Origin: an uncultured Collinsella sp.
Lineage (GTDB): Bacteria > Actinomycetota > Coriobacteriia > Coriobacteriales > Coriobacteriaceae
Length of the DNA stretch: 64,000 bases
Assembly: GCA_900752545.1 (NCBI GenBank)
Contig: CAADVS010000038.1
Location: 27,270 to 91,269, forward strand
Direction: 5' to 3'
How positions within the stretch are numbered: position 1 is the first letter of the stretch; each line of letters begins with the position of its first letter. This document shows, piece by piece, positions 26,670 to 35,907 of the stretch. The translations under genes and the position numbers were made by a program. The notes under the pieces were generated by a model. It saw nothing but the letters and a program-made list of their open reading frames with translations, had not been told where the DNA came from and ran no database searches.

Positions 26670-27974
26670 CTACTTGCGCAGCGGCTTGGGCAGCGGGATG
26701 CCGGCGGCGATGACGGCCGCGATAATCATGCAGACGATACCCTTGAGTGGGAAACACATAAGCAGCAGGCCCACAACCATGACAGGCTGGCGCATGACGG
26801 CGCCCATCGTCGATGCCGTGCAGACGGCGACGCAAAAGACCGGATCTGCGCCGGTGAGGATGGCAAGGCCATAGCCCAGGCTTACGCCCGAGAAGATAAC
26901 GGGGAAGAAGTGGCCGCCGCGCCAACCAAGGTTGATGAGGGCGGGCGTCAGCATGGCCTTAACAAGACCGGTCGCGATAAGCACGCCGGCGGGAATGGTG
27001 AGGTAGGTCTCCATAAGTACATCGGCCTGGGTCTCGCCGGCAAACATGGTGTAGGGCAAGACCGTGCCGCAGATGGCGAGCGCCAGACCAGCCAGCATGG
27101 CCTTGACGACAGGACGCTCCCCTATTGCATGGGACAGCGCCTCGCTCGCGTGCTCCGAGACAAAGTACAGCCAGCCGCAAACGGTGCCAACCAACGCCAG
27201 CGGGATGAGCCAGGCAAGCTCCAGGTTGCCCACCTCGGCGGCCTCGAACCTGGGCATGCCCATGCCGCCGCCCACAAGTTGGCCAAGCAGCAGGTAGGTG
27301 CCCAGACCGCCAGCGATCGCGATACCGTAGACCACAGTCTTCTGTGCCTTGGGCAGCTTGATGGTGATCTCGCCGGACGCGGACCCATCGTCGGCGTCTT
27401 CGCCCTGGCCGTCGGCGCTACCGGCGAGCGGCGCCACAAAGCCAAAGACGGGCGCGGTAAAGAGCGCCGTCAGCGCGGCCTGGGTGCCCAGCAGCGTGAG
27501 CTCCCTAAACTCGGCGCCAAAGCGGCGCATGCGGTCGCCGACCCAGCTGCACAGACCCGCGATAACGCCGGTCAGGCCGGCCTCCGGTCCAATACTTCCG
27601 CCAAACAGCAGCGGCAGCAATGCCGCGAGCGAAAGCCTGCCCAGATTGTCATACGGGTAGCGCCCATCTTGCTTAACCTTAGCCATCACCTGGTTGAGGT
27701 CGTCGGTCTTGGTGCCCGTAAGCTTTTCGTACAGACCGATCAGCAGGCCGCCCAGCAGGCAGACAAAAAACGGATACGGCAGAAAACCGAACGGGCCGCT
27801 GGCGAGTTCGGGCGACGCCGCGCCCAGCATGTGGGGGATCTCGGTCCACAGATAGTCGATACCGTGCTCCATCGCAAAAAAGAACAGCCAGACCGCGGCA
27901 CCTGCGAACGCACCGGTCACGGCAACGCTAACTAAAAACAGCGCGCGGTTTGTGGGTTTGGCAAGGTTGTCCAT
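26670..27974 (-). CDS. ClC-family chloride channel/antiporter
   Basis: 434 residues with ~10-12 hydrophobic helices. The selectivity segment LLFGGSIGPEAGLTGVIAGL corresponds to the G-x-x-G-P-E region of ClC proteins, and the later GGHFFPVIFSGVSLGYGLAI matches the conserved second filter region. It may act as Cl-/H+ exchanger or, in this subgroup, fluoride or ion channel. ATG after GGGAGGA. Confidence 0.85.
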   Translation of the reverse strand: MDNLAKPTNRALFLVSVAVTGAFAGAAVWLFFFAMEHGIDYLWTEIPHMLGAASPELASGPFGFLPYPFFVCLLGGLLIGLYEKLTGTKTDDLNQVMAKVKQDGRYPYDNLGRLSLAALLPLLFGGSIGPEAGLTGVIAGLCSWVGDRMRRFGAEFRELTLLGTQAALTALFTAPVFGFVAPLAGSADGQGEDADDGSASGEITIKLPKAQKTVVYGIAIAGGLGTYLLLGQLVGGGMGMPRFEAAEVGNLELAWLIPLALVGTVCGWLYFVSEHASEALSHAIGERPVVKAMLAGLALAICGTVLPYTMFAGETQADVLMETYLTIPAGVLIATGLVKAMLTPALINLGWRGGHFFPVIFSGVSLGYGLAILTGADPVFCVAVCTASTMGAVMRQPVMVVGLLLMCFPLKGIVCMIIAAVIAAGIPLPKPLRK

Positions 27975-28099
27975 CGGGTCCTCCCGCGGTCAAAGTCGAC
28001 ATAATTACGTTTTATTGTAGAGCGAGCGTTGCCCAGACAAGCCAACCATCTGCGCCACAAACGGCACCATTGGGAGTCATAGTGGGGCAGGCTCAAGAC

Positions 28100-28633
28100 T
28101 TATCCGTTGATAATCGAGACAATCTCGCGCAAATCGTCGGCAAAGTAGATGCCTTGCTGGCGCCTCGGGCTCGAAAGCCCCTTATCAATCATGTGCCCGA
28201 GCAGCGCCTTGAGGTCGTTGTAGTAACCGTCAAGGTTATACAGGATGCACGGAGCACTCAGGTGCCCCAACGACACCGCGGACATGACCTCGGCAATCTC
28301 CTCGAGCGTGCCCGTCCCACCGGGAAAGGCAATGAACGCATCGCCGAGCTCAATCATCTTGGCCTTGCGCTCGGCCATATCGCTCGTCGCGATGAGGTCA
28401 TCGATGCCGTCGTGCTGAAACTCGGCCTCTATAAAAAAGCTCGGCTCAACACCCGTCACGTGTCCACCTGCCTCGAGTACGCTATCGGCGAGCGCGCCCA
28501 TCAGGCCCGATTTGGACCCGCCGTATACCAGCGCGTGCCCGTTGGAGCCAATCCAGTTGCCCAGCTCTTGCACCGCAGGCAGAAACGCCGGGTCATTGCC
28601 GACGCTGGCGCCCAGGTATACCGTGATATTCAT
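28100..28633 (-). CDS. LOG-family protein (TIGR00730-like)
   Basis: 177 residues. The family motif PGGTGTLEEIAEV is intact, with YGGSKSGLMGALADSVL and MAERKAKMIELGDAFIAF. In plants and some bacteria the family releases cytokinin bases from nucleotide 5'-monophosphates; bacterial roles are mostly nucleotide phosphoribohydrolase activity. ATG after GAGGGGG. It precedes the ion channel gene on the map but that gene is upstream in transcription (same strand, gap of 36 bases). Confidence 0.88.
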   Translation of the reverse strand: MNITVYLGASVGNDPAFLPAVQELGNWIGSNGHALVYGGSKSGLMGALADSVLEAGGHVTGVEPSFFIEAEFQHDGIDDLIATSDMAERKAKMIELGDAFIAFPGGTGTLEEIAEVMSAVSLGHLSAPCILYNLDGYYNDLKALLGHMIDKGLSSPRRQQGIYFADDLREIVSIING

Positions 28634-28669
28634 ATTCAGTCCCCCTCGTCGTGACGCGCGGCGCCCGTT

Positions 28670-29095
28670 CTAGCGTTGGCGTCGGCGATATTCGCGCACA
28701 CGGCGCGACAGGTCGGCGAGCTCGTCACGATCGAGCTCTTCCAAATGCTCCAGATCGTCCATAAAGCGCGCCATGGTGTCCTTTTGGCGCAGCTTGATGA
28801 GCGTATTGCAGTAGTTCACCGCCACACCCGTGAGCATGGCAATGTAGAAGATGCTGATGACGCTCAGGACGACGGTAATAGCACGGGCGACCGGCGTTTC
28901 GGCCGGGATATCGCCAAAGCCGATGGTCGAGACGGTCTCAAAGCTAAACCAGAGGCCATCGCCAAACGTAAGGGTCGTGGGCTCGGACAGCCAGACAGCC
29001 GTCGAGCACAGCAGATAGAAGATGAGGAACAGGCCCGTGATACGCACGAAACCGGCCTGGCGCAAAACATCGGCAAGCGTCCTCAGCTTTTTCAT
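28670..29095 (-). CDS. Two-helix potassium-channel-like protein
   Basis: 141 residues: helix GLFLIFYLLCSTAVWLS, a pore loop, the selectivity signature VSTIGFGDI (family consensus TxGYGD), helix VVLSVISIFYIAMLTGVAVN and a charged cytoplasmic tail. Start is the ATG behind AAGGGG; 17 residues upstream were dropped. A homotetrameric K+ channel is likely. Co-directional with the LOG gene. Confidence 0.85.
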   Translation of the reverse strand: MKKLRTLADVLRQAGFVRITGLFLIFYLLCSTAVWLSEPTTLTFGDGLWFSFETVSTIGFGDIPAETPVARAITVVLSVISIFYIAMLTGVAVNYCNTLIKLRQKDTMARFMDDLEHLEELDRDELADLSRRVREYRRRQR

Positions 29096-29163
29096 CTCGA
29101 CCCCTTTTCCCAGACGCCCAATCACGTTTGCTCGGTATTGTCCCACAACCGGCAGTTAGGCAA

Positions 29164-29221
29164 CCGGCAGTTAGGGACGTTCCTTTTGTGCCGGCAGAAA
29201 GGGACTGTCCCCAACTGCCGG
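29164..29221. repeat. Palindrome copy f with partial direct repeat
   Basis: 15-base arms 29164-29178 and 29207-29221 pair with one mismatch (CCGGCAGTTAGGGAC / GTCCCCAACTGCCGG). ACCGGCAGTTAGG also occurs just before, at 29148. The centre carries GGGACTGTCCCC. It lies between the divergent channel and sensor kinase genes. Confidence 0.75.
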
Positions 29222-29308
29222 ACGGGACCGTTTAGCGGTGCGGCGGCCGACTGGGCAGGCTGAGCTGGTATCCTTATGCGGTATTGTCTCGATTCGTTAG
29301 GATTGCAC

Positions 29309-32113
29309 GTGAGAGCTTCCGCTGTCCTTCGTTCAGTTATATGTCGCACCCTGGCCGTCGCGCTTGCTGCGTTCGCCGTACTGAGCGCCGTCATACCCGT
29401 CCCCGCCTTTGCCGCCGACTCTGACCAGCAGGTCAAGACGGTCCGCGTTGGCTGGCTTATCAACAACGAAGGCTTCCAGGACGGCACCCCCGGCGAGCGT
29501 CTCTCGGGCTGGGGTTATGACTACCTGCAGACGCTGTCATACTACACGCCGGGCTGGCAATACGAATACGTCTCCGGCACCTTCACCGAGCTTATGGACA
29601 TGCTCGAGGCGGGCGAAATCGACCTCATGCCCAACATCTCCTACTCCGCGGAACGCGCCCAAAAGCTGCTCTTCTCCTCGAACCCCGAGGGCGCCGAGCG
29701 CTACTACATCTACGCCAAGCCCGATCGCGACGACCTGGCCAAGGGTGACCCCCAAGCGCTCCAGGGCCTTACCATCGGTTGCAACTCCGGTGTTATGCAA
29801 ACCTTCGTTGGCCAGCAGTGGCTCGCCAACGAAGGAATCACCTGCACATACAGGGAGTATGACGGAGGCTCCATGCTCTTTGACGCACTCGCAAACGACG
29901 AAGTCGACGCCGTCATCATGAACGACACCATCTCGTCGCCCGATGCGTCGCCCATGTTCTACGTTGGCTCGAGTGACTACTATTTTGCCGTCCCCAAAAG
30001 CCGCCCCGACCTGATGAACGATATCAATGCCGCCATGACGGCAATCGCCCGCGTCAACCCACGCTATAACGACGAGGTCAAGGCGAATTACTCGGCCCAA
30101 AACAGCGGCTCATCATCGCTCACCGGCCCCGAGCGCTCCTGGCTCAAAGCAAACGACAACACCATCACGATCGGCTATCTTAAAAACAAACTCCCCTACT
30201 GCACGCAAAATGACGACGGCGAAATGGAAGGGTCGCTCGCCTCGCTTGCAACGACGTTACACGACAAGTTTGGCATTACGGTTGCAACAGTAGCGTTCTC
30301 GAACAACGAGCAAATGACCAAAGCCCTTTCCACAGGGACCATCGATGTCGCCCTACCGTTGTTTCGCGACTACTGGCTTGCCGAGCAGGCAGGGGTCATC
30401 CTGTCAAACCCGATGGGAACGGTTTCCCTAGCCGCCATTCACAGCAGCAGCAACCTGAACAGTGACCTTAAGAACATCGCTTGCACAGCAGACGCGATCG
30501 TCAACCGTTTTGAGCTCGCAAACCTATTCCCCGACGCAAAGGTAACCGAGTATCCGAATGACAACGAGGCACGCGAAGCCCTCAATAAGGGGGAGGCAAG
30601 TTGCATCATTGTCCCCAGTACGCGCTTGAAAACCATCCGCGACACCTACGATATCGAGGATTTCCAAACACAGGAGCTCACCGACACGGCACAGCTATCG
30701 TGTTTGATTTCGCGCGGCAAGCCCGTGCTGTTGGGAATCATTAATAAGGGCATCGTCAATGCTGGCGAATCGCTCTCTGCAAGCAGTTATTCCCCCACAT
30801 CGTACTCGGCGCAAGAATCGGATGCGTTTCGACTTCTCTACCGCAACCGCATCGTCATTGCGGCAGTCGTCATCTGCATTTTGCTCACCGGCATCGTCAT
30901 CCTTGTCTGGTCGCTTCACCGCGCGCAGAAAGAACAGCAGAAAGCCGACGCTGCCAACGCCGCTAAGACGGCATTCCTCACGCGCATGAGCCACGACATC
31001 CGAACGCCGCTCAACGGTATCCTGGGCCTTATCGAGATCGAGGAATTGAAGGAAGGCGATATCCAGGTCGCCCGCGAGAGCCGTGCCAAGGCGCGCGTTG
31101 CCGCCAATCACCTGCTCTCGCTGATCAACGACATCCTCGAGATGGGCAAAATCGAAGACCGCAAGCTAACACTGGAGCATGCGCCTTTTAACCTCAAAGA
31201 GCTCTGTGACGATACACTGGTGCTGTGCAAGCTCCGCGCGTCCAGTAACGCCATCACAATGCAGGACAATAGTCTGCCGTACGCCACGGGGCCATACATG
31301 ATCGGCAGTCCCACCCATATCCGACAGATCATGATCAACCTGTTAGACAACAGCATTAAGTACAACAAGCACGGCGGCTCCGTCACCTTTAGCTCAAATA
31401 CCAAGCCACTCGATAACGGGCGCGCGCTCTTTTGCTTTAGCGTTTCGGATACCGGCATTGGTATGACTCCCAAGTTTTTAAAGCATATCTATGAGCCGTT
31501 TGCCCAAGAAGGTGACGATGCGCGCAGCAAGTTCCAAGGAACCGGCATGGGCATGCCAATCGTCAAGTCGCTTATTGAACTGATGGGCGGCACCATCGAA
31601 GTCACCAGTGAGCTCCATGTGGGCACCTCGTTCTACGTGGAGATTCCGCTCGATATCGACGAGAATCCCCAGGCGCGGGCGAATACGGTTGAGAGTGCGC
31701 CCGACTGCTCGCTCGCCGACATGAACGTGCTGCTCGTCGAAGACAACGAATTGAATGCCGAGATTGCCCAGGCGCTGCTAGAATCCGAGGGCATCGTGGT
31801 CACCCGCGCCGCCAACGGCAACGAAGTCGTCGATCTGTACCTGTCGCATCCCGCCGGCAGCTTCGATGCCATTTTGATGGACATCATGATGCCGGACATG
31901 GACGGCTACGAGGCAACCCGCGTGATTCGTCTGAGCGAGAAGGTCGATGCAGCCGATATCCCCATCATCGCGCTCACCGCCAACGCCTTTGCCGAAGACG
32001 CCAAGGCGGCACACGACGCCGGCATGAACGCCCATCTGTCCAAACCGCTCGACTTTAACAAGCTCAAAAACATACTCGCCCGCATCAAGAAAAACGGATC
32101 CGTTTCGCTATAG
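29309..32113 (+). CDS. Hybrid sensor histidine kinase with fused periplasmic-binding sensors
   Basis: 934 residues from a GTG behind TTAGGA; an upstream ATG at 29276 has no ribosome site. A signal segment (TLAVALAAFAVLSAV, ending AFA) leads to two extracellular SBP_bac_3-type binding domains (about 45-255 and 270-475), a transmembrane helix near 514-534, a HisKA domain with phospho-acceptor His ~562 in MSHDIRTPLNGILGL, an HATPase domain (DTGIGM, GTGMGMPIVKSL) and a receiver with phospho-acceptor Asp ~858 in ILMDIMMPDMDG. It likely senses an amino-acid-like solute outside the cell. No separate output regulator is adjacent. It has the same overall organisation as the split pair at 32705-35763. 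Confidence 0.88.
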   Translation: MRASAVLRSVICRTLAVALAAFAVLSAVIPVPAFAADSDQQVKTVRVGWLINNEGFQDGTPGERLSGWGYDYLQTLSYYTPGWQYEYVSGTFTELMDMLEAGEIDLMPNISYSAERAQKLLFSSNPEGAERYYIYAKPDRDDLAKGDPQALQGLTIGCNSGVMQTFVGQQWLANEGITCTYREYDGGSMLFDALANDEVDAVIMNDTISSPDASPMFYVGSSDYYFAVPKSRPDLMNDINAAMTAIARVNPRYNDEVKANYSAQNSGSSSLTGPERSWLKANDNTITIGYLKNKLPYCTQNDDGEMEGSLASLATTLHDKFGITVATVAFSNNEQMTKALSTGTIDVALPLFRDYWLAEQAGVILSNPMGTVSLAAIHSSSNLNSDLKNIACTADAIVNRFELANLFPDAKVTEYPNDNEAREALNKGEASCIIVPSTRLKTIRDTYDIEDFQTQELTDTAQLSCLISRGKPVLLGIINKGIVNAGESLSASSYSPTSYSAQESDAFRLLYRNRIVIAAVVICILLTGIVILVWSLHRAQKEQQKADAANAAKTAFLTRMSHDIRTPLNGILGLIEIEELKEGDIQVARESRAKARVAANHLLSLINDILEMGKIEDRKLTLEHAPFNLKELCDDTLVLCKLRASSNAITMQDNSLPYATGPYMIGSPTHIRQIMINLLDNSIKYNKHGGSVTFSSNTKPLDNGRALFCFSVSDTGIGMTPKFLKHIYEPFAQEGDDARSKFQGTGMGMPIVKSLIELMGGTIEVTSELHVGTSFYVEIPLDIDENPQARANTVESAPDCSLADMNVLLVEDNELNAEIAQALLESEGIVVTRAANGNEVVDLYLSHPAGSFDAILMDIMMPDMDGYEATRVIRLSEKVDAADIPIIALTANAFAEDAKAAHDAGMNAHLSKPLDFNKLKNILARIKKNGSVSL

Positions 32114-32155
32114 TTTGTGCTCAACCACCACGCACGACCAGAAAGGAAGCCAACG

Positions 32156-32635
32156 ATGTTTAGGCCCTTACGTCGAAAGAAACGCGCCATCACCGACGAG
32201 GAAGCGCGCGAGCTGCTCGCTACCTGCAAGCGCGGCGTCTTTGCCGTCAACGGCGACGATGGCTACCCGTACGCCATTCCCGTCAACTACTTCTTTGACA
32301 CCGAGCACGACAAGATTTATTTCCATGGCGCCAAGGCCGGCCACAAGGTCGATTCACTCAAGCGCGATGACAAGGTCTGCTTTACCGTTTACGGCAACGA
32401 GTGGTACAAGGACGGTGACTGGGCTCCCTACGTTATGAGTACCGTGGTTTTTGGCCGCTGTCGCCTGGCGAATGACACCCCCGCGTTTATCGAGGATAAA
32501 GTCCGCCAGCTCGCGCTTAAGTACTACCCTTCTGCCGAGGAGGTCGAAGAGGAAATCGCCAAGGACATTAAGGGCGTCCAGCTCTACGAGATTACGATTG
32601 AGCATCTCTGCGGCAAGCAGATTCAGGAAAAGTAA
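32156..32635 (+). CDS. Pyridoxamine 5'-phosphate oxidase-family protein (NimA-like)
   Basis: 159 residues, split beta-barrel flavin-binding fold: GVFAVNGDDGYPYAIPVNYF and KIYFHGAKAGHKVDSLKRDD are characteristic of the PNPOx/NimA group. Some members reduce nitroimidazoles, others bind heme or flavin; no specific activity is shown. Start at the ATG after GAAAGGA. It is 42 bases downstream of the sensor kinase and may be co-transcribed. Confidence 0.82.
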   Translation: MFRPLRRKKRAITDEEARELLATCKRGVFAVNGDDGYPYAIPVNYFFDTEHDKIYFHGAKAGHKVDSLKRDDKVCFTVYGNEWYKDGDWAPYVMSTVVFGRCRLANDTPAFIEDKVRQLALKYYPSAEEVEEEIAKDIKGVQLYEITIEHLCGKQIQEK

Positions 32636-32662
32636 GCCCCTCAGCAGGTCTCATCAATAACA

Positions 32663-32702
32663 ATATGGCCCGGTTCCAACCCACCTTGGAACCGGGCCAT
32701 AT
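32663..32702. terminator. 17-bp hairpin between convergent genes
   Basis: ATATGGCCCGGTTCCAA pairs perfectly with TTGGAACCGGGCCATAT around a 6-base loop. There is no strong T-run, but its place between two convergent genes suits a bidirectional terminator. Confidence 0.7.
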
Positions 32703-32704
32703 GC

Positions 32705-34897
32705 TTATGAAGCGTCGGCGGCGATGTGCGCTAGCGCCTCGACGAGCTCTTGCGAGCTCACGGGTTTACTCAGGTGCGCGTCCATGCCCGCCTCACGCGA
32801 AAGCCTGCGGTCGTCGGCAAAGGCGTTGGCACTCACAGCGATAATCGGCGTGGTCGCGGCATCCTCGCGATCGAGTGCTCGAATCTGACGCGTGGCCTCA
32901 AGGCCATCGATGCCAGGCATCATGATGTCCATCAACACCGCGTCGTACTCGTACGGCGCGCTCGCGGCAAACATCTCGACGGCAGACTCGCCATCCTTAG
33001 CATGCGTCACGACGGCACCGGCACGGCTGAGCGTAAACTGCGCGATCTCGGCATTCAGATCGTTATCCTCTACGAGCAAAACGCGCAAGCCCTGGAGCGC
33101 ATCGCCGTCTCCTGTGTCCACGCGCACTGCCTGAGGAATCTCGGAGCGGTCGCACTTCTCGAACGGCAGGCGGATGGTAAACGTCGTCCCCTGCCCCAAG
33201 GTGCTCGAAAAGCTCATGGTTCCGCCCATAAGCTCGACCAACTGTTTTGCGATAGGCGCGCCCAGGCCAGTTCCCGATGAAGCGCCTTCCACCTGTTGCT
33301 CCTCGCGGCAAAACGGCTCGTAGAGGTGCTGTTGGAACTCCTCGCTCATACCAATACCGTTGTCGGCGATCGTGTATTCATAGACGGGGACGCCATCCGC
33401 TGGCTCCACCTCGCGGCACACCAGGCGAACATAGCCGCCTTGGCGGTTGTACTTGACGGCATTGCCGGCAATATTGAGCAACAAGCGCTTGAGGTGCGTC
33501 ACGCTCACCCGCGCATAGGGATGATTAAGCGTCTGCTGGTCGCAGATAATTGTCACCAGACGTTCCTCGGCCTGGCGCTCCAGAATATCGCGCACTTCGC
33601 AGTTGAGGGCCACCAAATTTATGGGTACGAGGTTCAGGTCGACCTGCCCGCTCTCCAGGCGACTCATATCCAGAGCCTCGTTGGCAAGGTCGAGCAGCAG
33701 TCCCGATGCCGTCCAGATTTTTAAACGGCACTCAGTCTGCTTTTGCAGATCGTCCGCATTGGCATCGCCAACCTCGACCATGCCGCGAATGCCGTTGATG
33801 GGCGTGCGCAGATCGTGGCTCATGCGGCGCAAAAACTCCGTCTTTGCCGAGTTGGCAGACGAGGCCTCACGCGCCGCCTTTGCCAGCTTGTCGCCATAGT
33901 CGCGCTCCTGCTGCAGCAAGTCCGTCAAACGTCGACGGTCAGCGCGGCGACGCACCATCACAACAACGGCTACAACACCGCTGTAGAGCACCAGCACGCC
34001 GGCAGCAACAGCCGCGACAACCTCAAAGTAGCGCCGCGCCGAGGCATAGGTGTACACGAAGAACCCGCGCGCTTTTCCAAATGTGCCCAAACACCACTCG
34101 CCATTGGCGTTGACCAATCTGACCTTACCAGCCGGGCACCGATCCTTTATACCGTCGACAATGAAGGCATCCGTCGCAGGCAGATCAAATACGCCCAATA
34201 TGGTGGGTTCAACGGCATTGGTCGCAACGACCTTGCCATCGCTTTCAATCACGATATTGCCGCTGTCAATGGTCTCATAACCACCGAGCAGGCTCTGCAG
34301 TTTGAGCGTATTGCTTGCAACTGCCTTCGCGCTCTGATGCCTTACCGCGATAACGATGCCCTCGCCATCTTGCCGGGTCACGCAGCCAATGTCTGCGACC
34401 GAGTCATCCGCAAGTGTGATGCGGGCGGTATAGGACTTAAGCGGATAGGCTGCTACCTCCAGCACGGGCGCTTCCTTGAGATACGTAGCGATCGACTCGT
34501 AGCCCACGCCATCCGTCGAGGACTCGGACACCAAATTGCCCGATGCGTCCGTCACGATCAGTGCGCTCACGTTGAACTGGTCGGCATATTGCTCCAGCGT
34601 GGCGTTATCCACCGAGCCGTCGCGCTCCATATCGCGCGCTGCCTCTCCGGCAATCTCCATAACGCGAATCAGGTTTTTGGTCGCATAGGCGCTATTGAAC
34701 GCATCGTAGGAAAGGCTCTGCGTCGCCACGTAATCGACAACGTCGGCAAAGCGCTGCTCGGCTTGGGCCGTCGTGTAACCGTAGCTCATCATGCCGGCAA
34801 CAACCGAGAGCGCTATCCCCAGCAGAGCGACAAGGAGCCATGCCCCCGCCGAACGATTGCCCCGCTCCTGAGCGGCGTGGTCGGGCGCATCGATCAT
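32705..34897 (-). CDS. Hybrid sensor histidine kinase with receiver domain
   Basis: 730 residues. Transmembrane helices at about 20-40 and 295-315 frame an extracellular sensor. HisKA with phospho-acceptor His ~360 in MSHDLRTPINGI, HATPase (DNGIGMSEEF, GTGLGAPIAKQL), then a receiver with Asp ~656 in LMDIMMPGIDG and LTANAFA-like SANAFADD. The gene overlaps by 4 bases (ATGA) with the preceding solute-binding lipoprotein gene, so the two form one signalling unit. The receiver closely resembles that of the kinase at 29309 (DIMMP, LNAEIAQ shared). Confidence 0.88.
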   Translation of the reverse strand: MIDAPDHAAQERGNRSAGAWLLVALLGIALSVVAGMMSYGYTTAQAEQRFADVVDYVATQSLSYDAFNSAYATKNLIRVMEIAGEAARDMERDGSVDNATLEQYADQFNVSALIVTDASGNLVSESSTDGVGYESIATYLKEAPVLEVAAYPLKSYTARITLADDSVADIGCVTRQDGEGIVIAVRHQSAKAVASNTLKLQSLLGGYETIDSGNIVIESDGKVVATNAVEPTILGVFDLPATDAFIVDGIKDRCPAGKVRLVNANGEWCLGTFGKARGFFVYTYASARRYFEVVAAVAAGVLVLYSGVVAVVVMVRRRADRRRLTDLLQQERDYGDKLAKAAREASSANSAKTEFLRRMSHDLRTPINGIRGMVEVGDANADDLQKQTECRLKIWTASGLLLDLANEALDMSRLESGQVDLNLVPINLVALNCEVRDILERQAEERLVTIICDQQTLNHPYARVSVTHLKRLLLNIAGNAVKYNRQGGYVRLVCREVEPADGVPVYEYTIADNGIGMSEEFQQHLYEPFCREEQQVEGASSGTGLGAPIAKQLVELMGGTMSFSSTLGQGTTFTIRLPFEKCDRSEIPQAVRVDTGDGDALQGLRVLLVEDNDLNAEIAQFTLSRAGAVVTHAKDGESAVEMFAASAPYEYDAVLMDIMMPGIDGLEATRQIRALDREDAATTPIIAVSANAFADDRRLSREAGMDAHLSKPVSSQELVEALAHIAADAS

Positions 34898-35763
34898 GAC
34901 AGGCCCTCCATATTCAAAAATGGCGAAGGGTCATCAAAGTACTTTGACACCAGACGTTCCATGGTGCCATCGGCAAGCATTTCTTGGTAGGCATGGGTAA
35001 GCTTGACGTCGATGCCACGCGTATCGTTGATATCGAAAGCGGTGCCCAAACCGACCTCTAGCAGCGGCTCATCCAAAATGCGATACGTCACACCATAGTC
35101 TTTTTCGTAGGTGAGCAGCGAGGACTCATGCGCGGCGATGGCGTCGACCAGACCCTCAACAAGCGCTGGGTTCAGGTATGAGTGGTCCGAAAAGCTGTAG
35201 AGCTCTTTGATCTGCGGAACGTTTTCATTTGTACGATTGAGCAAAATGCCCTCGGGCTTGGTGGTGGACTGGACCGCCACGACCTTATCCTCAAGATCGG
35301 CAAGCGTGTAGATATCGCTCTGGGGATCGACCACGACCACCTGGCGGCTCGCAAGGTACGGGCCGGCCCAACGATACTCGTTTTCGCGACCCGTCATGCT
35401 AAAGCTGCCCATGACGCAATCGAGCTCGCCGCTCGCCAGCAGCTCTTTCTTCTTTTCCCAATCGATCAGCTGGTACTTTGGCTTGTAACCAATGCGGGCC
35501 AAAGCCTCGGTTAGTATCTCGACATCCAGGCCAACGATATCGCCGTACTCGTCGGTATACACAAACGGCGGATAGAGGTCGCTGCCAACGTTGAGCGTCT
35601 TAAGGTCGTTGTCTTTGGCTTGCGAGACGTCCAGACCTTCAAATGCAGACGTCGAGGCTCTGCCATTCGACCCGGAACAGCCAGCTACCGCTACGACAAA
35701 GGCGCACGCTACCGCAAGCGCGACAAACAACGATATGGCAACCGAGCGGCGAGGTCTTTTCAT
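34894..35763 (-). CDS. Solute-binding lipoprotein (SBP_bac_3), sensor partner of the kinase
   Basis: 289 residues. Lipoprotein signal with lipobox VAGC at the end of a hydrophobic stretch, then an amino-acid-binding (family 3) domain: LNVGSDLYPPFVYTDEYGDI, GLDVEILTEALARIGYKPKY, ELDCVMGSFSMTGRENEY. No ABC transporter permease or ATPase is nearby. Translation is coupled to the hybrid kinase, so it probably presents its ligand to that kinase rather than to a transporter. Confidence 0.88.
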   Translation of the reverse strand: MKRPRRSVAISLFVALAVACAFVVAVAGCSGSNGRASTSAFEGLDVSQAKDNDLKTLNVGSDLYPPFVYTDEYGDIVGLDVEILTEALARIGYKPKYQLIDWEKKKELLASGELDCVMGSFSMTGRENEYRWAGPYLASRQVVVVDPQSDIYTLADLEDKVVAVQSTTKPEGILLNRTNENVPQIKELYSFSDHSYLNPALVEGLVDAIAAHESSLLTYEKDYGVTYRILDEPLLEVGLGTAFDINDTRGIDVKLTHAYQEMLADGTMERLVSKYFDDPSPFLNMEGLS

Positions 35764-35907
35764 CGAGCTCCAGAAGATCCTGTTTACAGACTGAAATGGT
35801 TAAAGATAATAGCAAACGAAACCACACGAGTGCCCAATTGTTACAGACGCTTTACCGTGTGGGGCCTTCCAGCCGGCTTGGCAGAAGACCCCGCATGCAG
35901 TGCCCAC

